Positions 52,460 to 61,579 of a DNA stretch of 64,000 nucleotides are shown one piece after another. The DNA is taken from positions 1 to 64,000 of the forward strand of contig CAYMHU010000020.1 in the NCBI GenBank assembly GCA_964390335.1. Direction: 5' to 3'. The notes under the pieces are model-generated. The model saw nothing but the letters and a program-made list of their open reading frames with translations, made no database searches and was not told the origin of the DNA. Both the position numbers and the translations under genes were made by a program. This DNA comes from Granulosicoccus sp964390335 (lineage in GTDB: Bacteria; Pseudomonadota; Gammaproteobacteria; Granulosicoccales; Granulosicoccaceae). The number at the start of each line of letters is the position of its first letter. The first letter of the stretch is position 1.

Positions 52460-53230
52460 TTATCGCTCCGATAAAATTCTGGATTGGTATGCCCGAATAA
52501 GAAACAACAAGCCCACCGCTGGAGCAACATGCTTAATACTATGGCCACTAACAACGCCCAGTATATTGTGTATTGGCTCATCAAAATGCTCACATAATTT
52601 TGCTAAGACATAGCTGGCAAGAACCAGCCAATACGTATTGGCAAGGCTAAATTTTGATTTAAAGAATAACAAGATGATTGGCACAGTAACCAGAGGAAAA
52701 AACTGCACAACGGCGTATAAGCGTAAATCTCCAGCACCAGCATGTTCGGTGTACCACCAATAAATCACCGACAACACACCAATTGTCAGCAACGGTAGTA
52801 ACAACAATCTGCCCAAACGTTCGGAAATAAACTCAGCTATCAGGATTGAATATAGCCCCATAAAAGCAACGGTCATCGGCAATCTATCCCAGACCAAAGA
52901 CTGGTTATCTGGGGATAAGTGATAGTACGCGGACCCAATGCCGACTAGCGCTACACCGGCAAAGAGTGACCAGTACGCAAACCAATTCGATACCACGATC
53001 TTCGACGGACTGTGTTTGATCCTGCTGATCACGATCAGCCCGTACAGTCCAACCAATACAAACGGCAAATTCGACAGTACATTCAGCGCGTTTGGTATGC
53101 CCAACAGCATCCCTTGATCGGCAAAATTATGGTACCCGATGTCTTGCGGTACGGGATCGACAACAATGTAGGAACAAACCGTTACCAGCATTGTCAATAG
53201 TATTAATGTGTAGCCCGTTTTGCGATGCAT
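52460..53230 (-). CDS. CREST-type membrane hydrolase (ceramidase-like)
   Basis: Seven-helix membrane protein, 256 residues from the ATG at 53230 (TTG at 53263 in frame). The conserved pattern of the CREST superfamily (alkaline ceramidases, PAQR and Per1 proteins) is visible: GIGSAYYHLSPDNQSLVWDRLP with Ser, His and Asp, and SGHSIKHVAPAVG near the C-terminus with the second His pair. These residues bind zinc and catalyse amide hydrolysis in ceramidases. The lipid substrate in bacteria is unknown. It is divergent from the LysR gene. Confidence 0.8.
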   Translation of the reverse strand: MHRKTGYTLILLTMLVTVCSYIVVDPVPQDIGYHNFADQGMLLGIPNALNVLSNLPFVLVGLYGLIVISRIKHSPSKIVVSNWFAYWSLFAGVALVGIGSAYYHLSPDNQSLVWDRLPMTVAFMGLYSILIAEFISERLGRLLLLPLLTIGVLSVIYWWYTEHAGAGDLRLYAVVQFFPLVTVPIILLFFKSKFSLANTYWLVLASYVLAKLCEHFDEPIHNILGVVSGHSIKHVAPAVGLLFLIRAYQSRILSER

Positions 53231-53568
53231 AGATATAGATGTAGTGTTCGATTTTTCGAACAATATGTATAGTTACGTAGAAATATAGTACACGTTATTA
53301 AAGCGTAACTTTTGTTGTAATGTTACGGAGTAGATTTTCAACCGTTTTTCGATGATCTATGTTGAATATTTCAACGTAGTAATTGTAGCTAATCAGATGC
53401 ACTGTTCAATTTCATTGATCAATTACCAGATGATTATCGAGTATCGTTTTGGCTTGTACGAACAGGTTTACGATTCCAAAGAATAGTCAAACCCCACGCT
53501 TTGAGGCCCAAACACTAAACATTTATTTTGCTGCTGCAAAATTCCTTACGCATTAAATTGGTAGTCGT
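53231..53568. other. AT-rich divergent intergenic region
   Basis: About 338 bp between the CREST hydrolase and LysR genes, very AT-rich. It presumably contains both promoters and a LysR site. A T-N11-A type box could not be fixed by eye. Nothing else recognised. Confidence 0.4.
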
Positions 53569-54504
53569 ATGGATAGATTAAAAGATATGGAGCTGTTCGT
53601 TAGGATCGTTGAGTGCGACGGTCTTGCGGCAGCCGGAAGGGAGCTTGGACTAACACCCTCTAGTGTGTCTATGCGAATTAAGAATCTGGAGGAACACTAT
53701 CAAGTTAAGCTACTAACAAGGACAACACGCAGCATCAAACTTACCGAAAGCGGGCAAGAATTTTATAAAGATAGCTTGCAGATGCTTGAAGACATCAGTC
53801 AGATAGAAAATAAACTGCAGTTCTCGCAGAAGAAAATGGGAGGCCCGCTTCGAATCACATGCACTTCTGACTTAGGCAGACAACACATCATTCCTTTGTT
53901 AAATGATTTCGTATCGAAGCATCCAGATGTCAACCCATTCATCAACCTGAGCGATTCAATTACTGATTTAACCGAAAGTAATATTGACATTGCTATCCGC
54001 TACGGTATTTCTCCGGACAGTCAGCTAATCGCACAAAAAATTTCAGAGAATCATCGCGTGCTGTGTGCATCACCTGAGTATCTGGCTCGGTGTGGCAGAC
54101 CGAAGAACTACAGTGAACTGACGGACCACTCGTGCTTAATCATGGTCCACGCAAAAAGACCACTAGTAAAATGGTATTTCCAAACACCTGACGGTGAAAA
54201 ATCCCTAACAGTGCCAACAACACGCTCATGCGACGACGGGGCGCAAATCCGACAATGGGCTGCAGATGGAGCCGGGATCGCGTTAAAGCCCTACTGGGAT
54301 GTTGCCAACGATTTGGCTGCCGGCAATCTGGTTACTGTACTGGAAGAGTTTAAGCCGGATTATCAAAGTAAGAATTTGTCTATCGGCTCGGACCTATACG
54401 TAGCTTATCAAGACCGAAAATACGTACCGAATCGCACGCGGGAATTTATAAAAGTGCTGAAAAATCATTTTGCAGAATACTTGCTACACAAGGCGGCTGT
54501 TTAG
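53569..54504 (+). CDS. LysR-family transcriptional regulator
   Basis: 311-residue regulator. The N-terminal winged helix-turn-helix covers 1-60 (MDRLKDMELFVRIVECDGLAAAGRELGLTPSSVSMRIKNLEEHYQVKLLTRTTRSIKLTESG). A substrate-binding domain of the AaeR/DmlR subgroup follows (GGPLRITCTSDLGRQHIIPLLNDFVSKHPDV). The divergent neighbour is the CREST membrane hydrolase gene and the TRAP operon lies beyond, so either may be its target. The inducer is unknown. Confidence 0.93.
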   Translation: MDRLKDMELFVRIVECDGLAAAGRELGLTPSSVSMRIKNLEEHYQVKLLTRTTRSIKLTESGQEFYKDSLQMLEDISQIENKLQFSQKKMGGPLRITCTSDLGRQHIIPLLNDFVSKHPDVNPFINLSDSITDLTESNIDIAIRYGISPDSQLIAQKISENHRVLCASPEYLARCGRPKNYSELTDHSCLIMVHAKRPLVKWYFQTPDGEKSLTVPTTRSCDDGAQIRQWAADGAGIALKPYWDVANDLAAGNLVTVLEEFKPDYQSKNLSIGSDLYVAYQDRKYVPNRTREFIKVLKNHFAEYLLHKAAV

Positions 54505-54516
54505 TACAGCGTTCTC

Positions 54517-54537
54517 AGTGCCCGTTTTATCGGCACT
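54517..54537. terminator. Hairpin between convergent LysR and ubiB genes
   Basis: AGTGCC and GGCACT pair around a 9-nt loop containing TTTT. It fills the 32-bp gap between the LysR stop and the ubiB stop, so it may end transcription in both directions. No long T-run follows. Confidence 0.45.
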
Positions 54538-56186
54538 CAGTCTGTGCGTGCAAACAATCCGCGTACTAAGCACAGCAACCCAACACCGCCCAAAAGCCAA
54601 GTCCACCAAGGCACGCCAATGGAACCAGCCACGTGGGCGCTACCGATCAGTGCCGCTGACAAGACTAACGCAAACCCGGTAATAGAATATCGTAATGACT
54701 TCGATGCAGCCGCAGGTTCTGTTGCTGACATAAAGTGTTGGCGGCCTTGCTCATTGATTGCTTTTTTACTCTGCAGATAATCATGTACCAACATCGGCAT
54801 GTGCGGCATAGCATTCAAGATTAATGGTGCCTGGTCGACAAATTTCCTGGCTAAGGCTTTTGGCCCACGACGCTCCACAACCCACTCCTCTAAGAATGGT
54901 TTCGCGGTTTCCCATAAATCTAACTCTGGATAAAGCTGGCGCCCTAAACCTTCTATATTCAGGAGCGTTTTTTGTAACAGGACCAATTGCGGTTGCACTT
55001 CCATTTCAAATCGACGCGCGGTTTGGAACAGTTGCAACAACACATTTCCAAACGAAATCTCCGCTAAGGGTTTTTCAAAAATAGGACCACAAACAGAGCG
55101 GATAGCAGCTTCGAACTCCGATACCCTGGTATGAGGTGGCACCCAACCCGAATCAACGTGCAGCTGTGCTACCCGTTTGAAATCTGAACGGAAAAAAGCC
55201 AACATATTTTCGCCCAGATAGTGCAAGTCTTCGTCGGTCAGACTACCAACTATCCCGAAGTCCACCGATAAAAACATGGGGTAAGCAGGCTTATCAGGCG
55301 ATACAAAAATATTGCCCGGATGCATATCAGCGTGGAAGAAATTATGCTTGAACAGTTGGGTGTAAAAAATTTCCACCGCATGTTCCGCCAATAACTTCAT
55401 ATCCATACCGATATCGTTCATGGCAGAAATATCTCGAATTGGAATACCCGAGATACGCTCCATTACCATCACGTTTTGGCGAGTCAGATCCCAGTAAATA
55501 TCCGGGATATACAAGATATCTGAATCTTTGAAATTATTTTTAAATACGACGGCGTTGGAAGCTTCGTAAATCAGGTTTAATTCGTTATGAATAGTATGGT
55601 CGTATTCAGTTACAACCTCGCGGGGTCGCATTCGCTTGCCATCGGATAAGCCGATAGCCGCCATATCGGCCAACAAATACATGAGCGATAAATCTCTATC
55701 AATGAGTTTATCAATACCGGGCCGCAGGACTTTTACTACAATCTCTTGTCCATCGTGCATGATTGCGCCATGCACCTGCGCAATAGATGCTGAAGCCAAT
55801 GGTTCAGTTTCAAATTCATGGAACAGGTAATCTACTGAGCTACCCAACGCCGACTCAATAACGGCTTTCGCTTCTTCTCCAGCAAAAGGTGGTACTTGAT
55901 CCTGCAAGATTGCCAGCTCATCACCGATATCATCGGGTAATAAATCGCGGCGTGTCGATAACATTTGACCCAGTTTCACAAACACCGGACCCAGTTCTTC
56001 CAACGCTAAACGGATGCGTACCCCACGCGGTAGACTTCGGTTGTCAGAGTTCAACCATCGCGTTGGCGACAAGATAAATAAATGGCGCAAATAATCGAAC
56101 CGGCTGTTTTCTAAAAACAGGGCTTCAAGGCCGTACTTAACCATGACGCGTTCTATGGTTAGTAGTCGCGAGATGCTTTTAATCAT
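54537..56186 (-). CDS. ubiB: Ubiquinone biosynthesis regulatory kinase-like protein UbiB
   Basis: 549-residue member of the ABC1/ADCK atypical kinase family needed for coenzyme Q synthesis. The N-terminal ALEELGPVFVKLGQMLSTRRDLLP is the KxGQ motif. The Ala-rich loop follows (PLASASIAQVHGA), then VVKVLRPGI with the catalytic Lys. HNFFHADMHPGNIFV and SVDFGIVGSL are the catalytic and metal-binding loops. Two C-terminal membrane segments (about 500-545) anchor it. It overlaps ubiJ by 4 bp and ends the ubiE-ubiJ-ubiB series, as in E. coli. Confidence 0.97.
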   Translation of the reverse strand: MIKSISRLLTIERVMVKYGLEALFLENSRFDYLRHLFILSPTRWLNSDNRSLPRGVRIRLALEELGPVFVKLGQMLSTRRDLLPDDIGDELAILQDQVPPFAGEEAKAVIESALGSSVDYLFHEFETEPLASASIAQVHGAIMHDGQEIVVKVLRPGIDKLIDRDLSLMYLLADMAAIGLSDGKRMRPREVVTEYDHTIHNELNLIYEASNAVVFKNNFKDSDILYIPDIYWDLTRQNVMVMERISGIPIRDISAMNDIGMDMKLLAEHAVEIFYTQLFKHNFFHADMHPGNIFVSPDKPAYPMFLSVDFGIVGSLTDEDLHYLGENMLAFFRSDFKRVAQLHVDSGWVPPHTRVSEFEAAIRSVCGPIFEKPLAEISFGNVLLQLFQTARRFEMEVQPQLVLLQKTLLNIEGLGRQLYPELDLWETAKPFLEEWVVERRGPKALARKFVDQAPLILNAMPHMPMLVHDYLQSKKAINEQGRQHFMSATEPAAASKSLRYSITGFALVLSAALIGSAHVAGSIGVPWWTWLLGGVGLLCLVRGLFARTD

Positions 56187-56794
56187 GACGACTTGTTGGC
56201 CTTATTTTCGAGTATCGCCATTCTCGCGTCTAGTCGATCTGTTTGTTCACGCAATGCTTCTACTTCTGCACAGAAACGTTTGATTTCAGAATTGGGGGCG
56301 AGAATGTTAACTTCTTCCTGTAAATATTCGCTGGTGTTTTGCTTTAGGCTTGTACTGGTGTCGCCCAACCAATCACTAAACTGACGACCAACGCGGCCTA
56401 ACTGATGTGCGACAGAGTCTCCGGTGATGGGCGCCACAACTTCTTCCAAATCGATGTCGATACCGGATAAAATTGCGCGCAGCTTGTTCGCTGTGGCCGT
56501 ATCGCCACTGAGCGTGACGTCGCCTTTATATAAGGCATCGGTTTTATATCGAAGCGACAGCAGCGCAGTTGCGCTGCCAGTAATGGTGGTATCTGGTTCA
56601 TCATCGAAGGTACCTGCAACATCCACTTCGTTATCCATGACAAACAAGTGCATGGTAACGGCTGGCGAGGTGCAGTTTATGCGTATCACTTTGCCATCTA
56701 TTTCGGACAACGCATTTTTCGTATGCGGATCGAGCCGCAACACGGTAGCAATGCCTTGTTGCACTGCAAATGATAACGGTGACGGTAAATCCAT
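56183..56794 (-). CDS. ubiJ: Ubiquinone biosynthesis accessory factor UbiJ
   Basis: 203-residue protein with an SCP2 lipid-binding domain (about 15-115: VIRINCTSPAVTMHLFVMDNEV, ITGSATALLSL, DVTLSGDTATANKL). A coiled-coil C-terminus follows (ILAPNSEIKRFCAEVEALREQTDRLDARMAIL). UbiJ binds the isoprenoid ubiquinone precursors and scaffolds the soluble Ubi complex. It sits between ubiE and ubiB and overlaps ubiB by 4 bp, matching the conserved operon. Confidence 0.93.
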   Translation of the reverse strand: MDLPSPLSFAVQQGIATVLRLDPHTKNALSEIDGKVIRINCTSPAVTMHLFVMDNEVDVAGTFDDEPDTTITGSATALLSLRYKTDALYKGDVTLSGDTATANKLRAILSGIDIDLEEVVAPITGDSVAHQLGRVGRQFSDWLGDTSTSLKQNTSEYLQEEVNILAPNSEIKRFCAEVEALREQTDRLDARMAILENKANKSS

Positions 56795-56820
56795 TAGGCT
56801 GGCTCGAATCGTCAGTGGAG

Positions 56821-57591
56821 TTAAACCTTAAAACCCTTGTGCAAGGCCACAACCCCACCAGTTAAGTTGTGGTAGCTGGTTTTAAAAAAGCCAGCTGTGT
56901 CCATCATGGTTTTTAAGGTTTCCTGATCGGGATGCATGCGGATGGATTCTGCCAAATAGCGATAACTATCAGCATCATTGGCAACAAGTTTGCCCATGAA
57001 CGGCAATGCAGTAAACGAGTATGCATCGTAGGCTTTACTGAGTAACGGCAGCACTGGCTTTGAAAACTCCAACACCAATAAACGGCCACCTGGCTTTAAT
57101 ACTCGATGCATTGATTCCAAAGCACGATCTTTGTTGGTTACGTTGCGCAATCCAAAAGCGATAGTGATGCAGTCGAATGTGTTGTCTTCGAATGGTAACT
57201 GCTCGGCATCAGCCAACGTGTATTCAATATTACCCACTATGCCCTTATCAGTTAATCGTTCACGACCAACTCGCAACATAGACTCGTTTATATCTGCCAA
57301 TACAACCCGGCCTTTACTGCCCACTCGGTGCGAGAATTTCGCAGCCAAGTCGCCGGTGCCACCAGCAAGATCCAATACGGTTTGCCCTGGTCGCACTGCT
57401 GATTGCTCGATCGTAAAACGCTTCCACAAACGGTGCACACCAAATGACATGAGATCGTTCATGACATCGTATTTATCGGCCACCGAATGAAAGACATCTC
57501 CGACCATGCCGGCTTTTGCATCGGCATCAACTGTTTGATAGCCGAAATGTGTTTTGTCGTTACTTTTCCTGTTGTTAAGGGTCTCTTCCAT
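56821..57591 (-). CDS. ubiE: Ubiquinone/menaquinone C-methyltransferase UbiE
   Basis: SAM-dependent methyltransferase that C-methylates the demethyl quinone precursor. I chose the ATG at 57591: it lies 4 bp after the DUF971 stop with AGGGA upstream, and gives 256 residues beginning MEETLNN, close to E. coli UbiE (251). Motifs are VFHSVADKYDVMNDLMSFGVHRLWKR, VLDLAGGTGDLAAKF (SAM), DCITIAFGLRNVTNKD and VLKPGGRLLVLEFSKP. It is in the hslV-hslU-DUF971-ubiE-ubiJ-ubiB series. Confidence 0.96.
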   Translation of the reverse strand: MEETLNNRKSNDKTHFGYQTVDADAKAGMVGDVFHSVADKYDVMNDLMSFGVHRLWKRFTIEQSAVRPGQTVLDLAGGTGDLAAKFSHRVGSKGRVVLADINESMLRVGRERLTDKGIVGNIEYTLADAEQLPFEDNTFDCITIAFGLRNVTNKDRALESMHRVLKPGGRLLVLEFSKPVLPLLSKAYDAYSFTALPFMGKLVANDADSYRYLAESIRMHPDQETLKTMMDTAGFFKTSYHNLTGGVVALHKGFKV

Positions 57592-57595
57592 CGTA

Positions 57596-57958
57596 TTATC
57601 CCTGCTCGCCTTTATGCGTATGTCCGGCATCGGCCAAACGTTGTAAATACTGCTTCCAGTTTTCTTCGTAGTTTTGCCCTAAACCATGCAATAAAGACCA
57701 ACTAAAAATGCCGCTGTTATGCCCATCGTCAAAATGTATTTTGAGAGCGTAGTTACCGGCTGGTTCTAGTTTTTCGATACCAACTGACTCTTTACCCACT
57801 TGCAACACTTCTTGGCCGGGACCGTGGCCCTGTACCTCAGCTGACGGTGAATTTACGCGTAAATATTCACACGGCAAATTGAATGTAGAACCATCGTCAA
57901 AGCTGACTTCAAGCACGCGGCTTTTTTGATGCAGTTTTATTTCAGTGGGTCGGGTCAT
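57596..57958 (-). CDS. DUF971 domain protein
   Basis: 120-residue protein of the DUF971 family, related to the N-terminal domain of gamma-butyrobetaine hydroxylase. Segments EIKLHQKSRVLEVSFDDGSTFNLPCEYLRV and YALKIHFDDGHNSGIFSWSLLHGLG are diagnostic. Some relatives take part in iron-sulfur cluster handling. It is 7 bp after hslU and 4 bp before ubiE, a placement common in gammaproteobacteria. Specific function is unknown. Confidence 0.93.
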   Translation of the reverse strand: MTRPTEIKLHQKSRVLEVSFDDGSTFNLPCEYLRVNSPSAEVQGHGPGQEVLQVGKESVGIEKLEPAGNYALKIHFDDGHNSGIFSWSLLHGLGQNYEENWKQYLQRLADAGHTHKGEQG

Positions 57959-57965
57959 GCTTCAC

Positions 57966-59303
57966 CTATAAAATGTAACGACTAAGATCGACATCTTCTA
58001 CGAGATCGCCGAGGTGACTATTTACATACGCTGTGTCAACTACAATAGATGTGCCGCTTTTATCAGCGGCTTCGAACGATGCAGTTTCTAACAAGCGTTC
58101 CATCACTGTATGCAGCCGCCGGGCACCTATGTTTTCGGTGGTTTCATTGACTTGCCACGCTACTTCCGCAATACGGGTTACACCGTCGCTGGTAAAAGAC
58201 AAATCAACCTTTTCCGTTGCCATTAACGCGGTTGCTTGCTCTGTTAAAGAGGCGTCTGGTTCGGTAAGAATACGCACAAAATCGTCGGTTGTTAATGCGG
58301 AAAGCTCTACCCGAATGGGCAAGCGACCTTGCAATTCCGGAATGAGATCAGAAGGTTTAGATAAATGAAATGCACCGGAGGCAATAAACAAAATATGGTC
58401 GGTTTTAATCATGCCGAACTTAGTGGACACTGTACTGCCTTCTACTAAGGGCAGCAAATCGCGCTGCACACCTTCGCGAGACACATCAGCGCTTCCTGAT
58501 CGTTCTGCACCCCTGGCGACTTTATCTATTTCATCGATGAATACAATGCCGTTTTGTTCGATATTATCTAAAGCTGCGGATTTAATTTCTTCTTCGTCAA
58601 CGAGTTTTAAAGCTTCTTCATCGGTTGCCATTTTCATGGCATCACGAACTTTTAATTTGCGCTTTTTTGTTTTCTCCCCACTGCCCATATTTTGAAACAG
58701 CCCTTGTAGCTGCTGCGACATCTCTTCCATACCCGGAGGCGCCATGATTTCTACACCCATAGGGGAGGCGCTAACATCTATTTCAATTTCTTTATCGTCG
58801 AAATCACCTTCGCGTAATTTTTTCCGAAATTTCTGCCGGGTGCTGCTTTCTTCCGTTTCTACTACGCTTGCACTGGTAGAGCCGCGCGCTGGCGGCAGTA
58901 ATGCATCAAGAATACGTTCTTCGGCTGCATCTTCAGCACGATTACGAACACTTTGCATTTCCCGCTCACGCGTTTCTTTTAACGCAACATCGGCTAAATC
59001 ACGGATAATGGATTCAACATCGCGACCCACATACCCAACCTCGGTAAACTTGGTGGCTTCAACTTTGATAAACGGGGCATTGGCCAATCGCGACAACCGC
59101 CGCGCAATTTCTGTTTTACCAACACCGGTTGGACCGATCATCAAAATATTCTTTGGCGTGATTTCGGCTCGCAGCTCTTCAGCCACTTGCATACGACGCC
59201 AGCGATTCCGCAGCGCTATCGCAACAGAGCGTTTAGCCGCCTGCTGCCCAACTATGTGCTTATCGAGTTCTTGCACAATTTCACGGGGTGTCATCTGGGA
59301 CAT
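57966..59303 (-). CDS. hslU: ATP-dependent protease ATPase subunit HslU
   Basis: AAA+ unfoldase of the HslUV protease, 445 residues. Walker A is GPTGVGKTE (about 55-63), Walker B is GIVFIDEIDKVA, and sensor motifs are in LQGRLPIRVEL and NIGARRLHTVMERLLE. The I-domain lies between about 110 and 240. The chain ends in LSRYIL, the HslU C-terminal tail that docks into HslV and activates it. It follows hslV by 3 bp. Confidence 0.97.
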   Translation of the reverse strand: MSQMTPREIVQELDKHIVGQQAAKRSVAIALRNRWRRMQVAEELRAEITPKNILMIGPTGVGKTEIARRLSRLANAPFIKVEATKFTEVGYVGRDVESIIRDLADVALKETREREMQSVRNRAEDAAEERILDALLPPARGSTSASVVETEESSTRQKFRKKLREGDFDDKEIEIDVSASPMGVEIMAPPGMEEMSQQLQGLFQNMGSGEKTKKRKLKVRDAMKMATDEEALKLVDEEEIKSAALDNIEQNGIVFIDEIDKVARGAERSGSADVSREGVQRDLLPLVEGSTVSTKFGMIKTDHILFIASGAFHLSKPSDLIPELQGRLPIRVELSALTTDDFVRILTEPDASLTEQATALMATEKVDLSFTSDGVTRIAEVAWQVNETTENIGARRLHTVMERLLETASFEAADKSGTSIVVDTAYVNSHLGDLVEDVDLSRYIL

Positions 59304-59306
59304 GGC

Positions 59307-59849
59307 TTAATCGTATTCCAGTGTTTCTATGGTTAAGTTGTTATTGGTATAAATGCAGATGTCAGCTGCAGTTTCAAGACTGTATCGCACGACGCTTTCA
59401 GCATCGAGCTCGGTATGATCGAGTAATGCACGCGCCGCCGATTTGGCAAAATCACCGCCGGAACCGATTGCAATTAGGCCGTTCTCCGGTTCGATGACAT
59501 CGCCATTGCCTGTTATAACCAGTGAATCTTTCGCATCTGCCACCGCCAGTAATGCCTCTAAGCGACGCAACATACGATCGGTACGCCAATCTTTGGCAAG
59601 CTCGACGGCTGCGCGAGTTAAATGCCCACCATGCTCTTCCAGCTTACCTTCAAAGCGCTCAAAAAGTGTGAACGCATCGGCGGTCCCACCGGCAAAACCT
59701 GCCAGAACCTGGTTACGATATAGGCGGCGTACCTTGCGGGCATTACCCTTCATGACCACATTGCCCATGCTGACCTGACCGTCGCCGCCAATAACCACCT
59801 GATTTCCACGCCTTACCGAGCAAATCGTTGTGCCGCGATACTGTTCCAA
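59307..59849 (-). CDS. hslV: ATP-dependent protease proteolytic subunit HslV
   Basis: Proteasome-like N-terminal threonine peptidase of 180 residues. The sequence starts MEQYRGTTICSVRRG; the mature protein begins at the first Thr after removal of a six-residue propeptide. GDGQVSMGNVVMKGNARKVRRLY is the family signature, and IGSGGDFAKSAARAL follows. GAGGATTT lies upstream of the ATG. A sigma-32 promoter could not be recognised in the 75-bp divergent gap. Confidence 0.97.
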   Translation of the reverse strand: MEQYRGTTICSVRRGNQVVIGGDGQVSMGNVVMKGNARKVRRLYRNQVLAGFAGGTADAFTLFERFEGKLEEHGGHLTRAAVELAKDWRTDRMLRRLEALLAVADAKDSLVITGNGDVIEPENGLIAIGSGGDFAKSAARALLDHTELDAESVVRYSLETAADICIYTNNNLTIETLEYD

Positions 59850-59978
59850 TGCTAAATCCTCGTTTTTTGCGCTGCTGTAACAGGATAGAATACTGCAGTA
59901 GTTTAAACTGTTGATGCAGCCTCAGTGCGTAATCCTGAAGCTTTATTCAGGGGCATATTCGTCACAAATCAATCCAAC

Positions 59979-61502
59979 ATGCAGCTAACCGTTCCACAAC
60001 GTACCATTGCCGACACCCAGAGCTTTCCCGTAGACCCGGATGGCGTTAACCAGTGGTTGGCAAAACTGGACCCCAGTAACTCTTTTGAAGACGCTAAGGA
60101 GGTTTATCGGGGCTTACGGCATAGTAATCGGCTGCACAACGATGTACATCGAAGACGTGCGGTCATAGCGTGCTTCATACCGACATTGCGGGAAATGCAT
60201 GCCACGCTTTTAGAAACCTGCCAGGCACAGCCGTTACCACTAACCGCCGAGTTTTTTCGGCGTGCACAATTATTAGATGGCCTACTGCGCGAAGAAGCGT
60301 TTGCGTTCAAGATTTTATTAGCTGACAGCCCTCACCCACAAGCCGATGATGCACGTCGAGCTATGCAAGCGTTGGCAAAACAAGCTGAGGCCCGGGTGCA
60401 TGGTTATAAATCCATTCCGGAAATGCTGCTGCTCGATGCATATCAGTTGTATGCGCTAGCAGAAGAATTTGCGTTACTGGATATAAAACCCAGTGATGAA
60501 TCTCAAACAACTGGCGAGCACTTTGCGTATATTCTGCTGCTAACTATTGCCGATACCCAACAACATCGTGTTCGACAGATAACGCCGCTCCTTAATTTTC
60601 TTAGACAATCAGCAAAATTGGTCATAGTCACAGATCAGAACCCGAAACATTTAACGTCTTCAACACATCTGGCTATACACCTTGAACACGGCGCGCGACC
60701 TGTCCCCGCCGCATCAATGACATACACCGAGCATGTTCGATGGTTGGAATTATCGCATGTTATGAGCGCAACCGATAAACAGCTCGCCCATGCCAGAACA
60801 GAACACACCACCTTGGCTGGTACTGAAGTGCTTGATCGTCATTCAATCACTCGACTGCGATTCACATTAGCACGCAGCCGCAACAGACGTACTAGCAGAG
60901 TGATACTGTTCGAACCACAACAAGTCATTATCGGGCACAAGGCCATGTGCGCGTTTTTGCATTTGGCAGCAAGCAAAGCGAAAGAAGACATTTCAACCGG
61001 CGATGAGCTACCGCCCGTTCTACATGCAATCAATGAAGAACAATGGAATATGGTTAATCAAACACCCCAAGGGGCTTGCTTGGTTAGCTCAAACTGCAAA
61101 GCAGGTATGGTACAAGTTGGAGAGTTAGTCAGTTTGCAGATGCCTGATAATACTGCCACCGTGAATGAAAACGGAAAAACTAGCGCTATGCTCGGGCTAA
61201 TTAGATGGATAAAAGCCAGCGATAAAACGCAACTAAAAATTGGTATCGAATACTTGGCAAAAGGTGCGCTACCCATCGGTATATCGCGCACCGACAGCGA
61301 TGATATTGTTGCAGATGACGCGCTTATCGTTGCTTGTAAGGTTCGCGATAAAGTGCTGCAAACCATTTTACTGCCATCGTATTTATATCAAACCGGCGAC
61401 AGGCTTACAGTCTCCCTAAATGGTAAGTCACGTAAAGTAGTGCTTCACAAAACCCTACAGAGCAATGGCTTGTTTAGTCATTTTTCCCTGATTGACGAGT
61501 GA
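59979..61502 (+). CDS. Uncharacterised protein with PilZ-like C-terminal domain
   Basis: 507 residues from the ATG at 59979 (a GTG at 59925 is in frame). The N-terminal 300 residues are helical with no recognised domain (AVIACFIPTLREMHATLLETCQAQ, RRAQLLDGLLREEAFAFKILL). The C-terminal 150 residues look like a PilZ-type barrel (CLVSSNCKAGMVQVGELVSLQM, MLGLIRWIKASDKTQLKIGIEYLAKGALPIGI). The usual c-di-GMP motifs RxxxR and D/NxSxxG are imperfect: RSRNRRTSR and VSSNCKAG occupy plausible places. A signalling or motility role is only a guess. It is divergent from hslV. Confidence 0.65.
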   Translation: MQLTVPQRTIADTQSFPVDPDGVNQWLAKLDPSNSFEDAKEVYRGLRHSNRLHNDVHRRRAVIACFIPTLREMHATLLETCQAQPLPLTAEFFRRAQLLDGLLREEAFAFKILLADSPHPQADDARRAMQALAKQAEARVHGYKSIPEMLLLDAYQLYALAEEFALLDIKPSDESQTTGEHFAYILLLTIADTQQHRVRQITPLLNFLRQSAKLVIVTDQNPKHLTSSTHLAIHLEHGARPVPAASMTYTEHVRWLELSHVMSATDKQLAHARTEHTTLAGTEVLDRHSITRLRFTLARSRNRRTSRVILFEPQQVIIGHKAMCAFLHLAASKAKEDISTGDELPPVLHAINEEQWNMVNQTPQGACLVSSNCKAGMVQVGELVSLQMPDNTATVNENGKTSAMLGLIRWIKASDKTQLKIGIEYLAKGALPIGISRTDSDDIVADDALIVACKVRDKVLQTILLPSYLYQTGDRLTVSLNGKSRKVVLHKTLQSNGLFSHFSLIDE

Positions 61503-61579
61503 GTCGTTCGCTAAAAAAACATACTGCCACTGGATCATTTCACTGCGATCCATTCCGATTACCAAAAGCCATAAGTGAA

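Noticed and set aside
59850..59978. Heat-shock (sigma-32) promoter for hslVU
   Set aside because: Expected from E. coli, but no CTTGAA/CCCCAT-like pair could be recognised in the short divergent gap.
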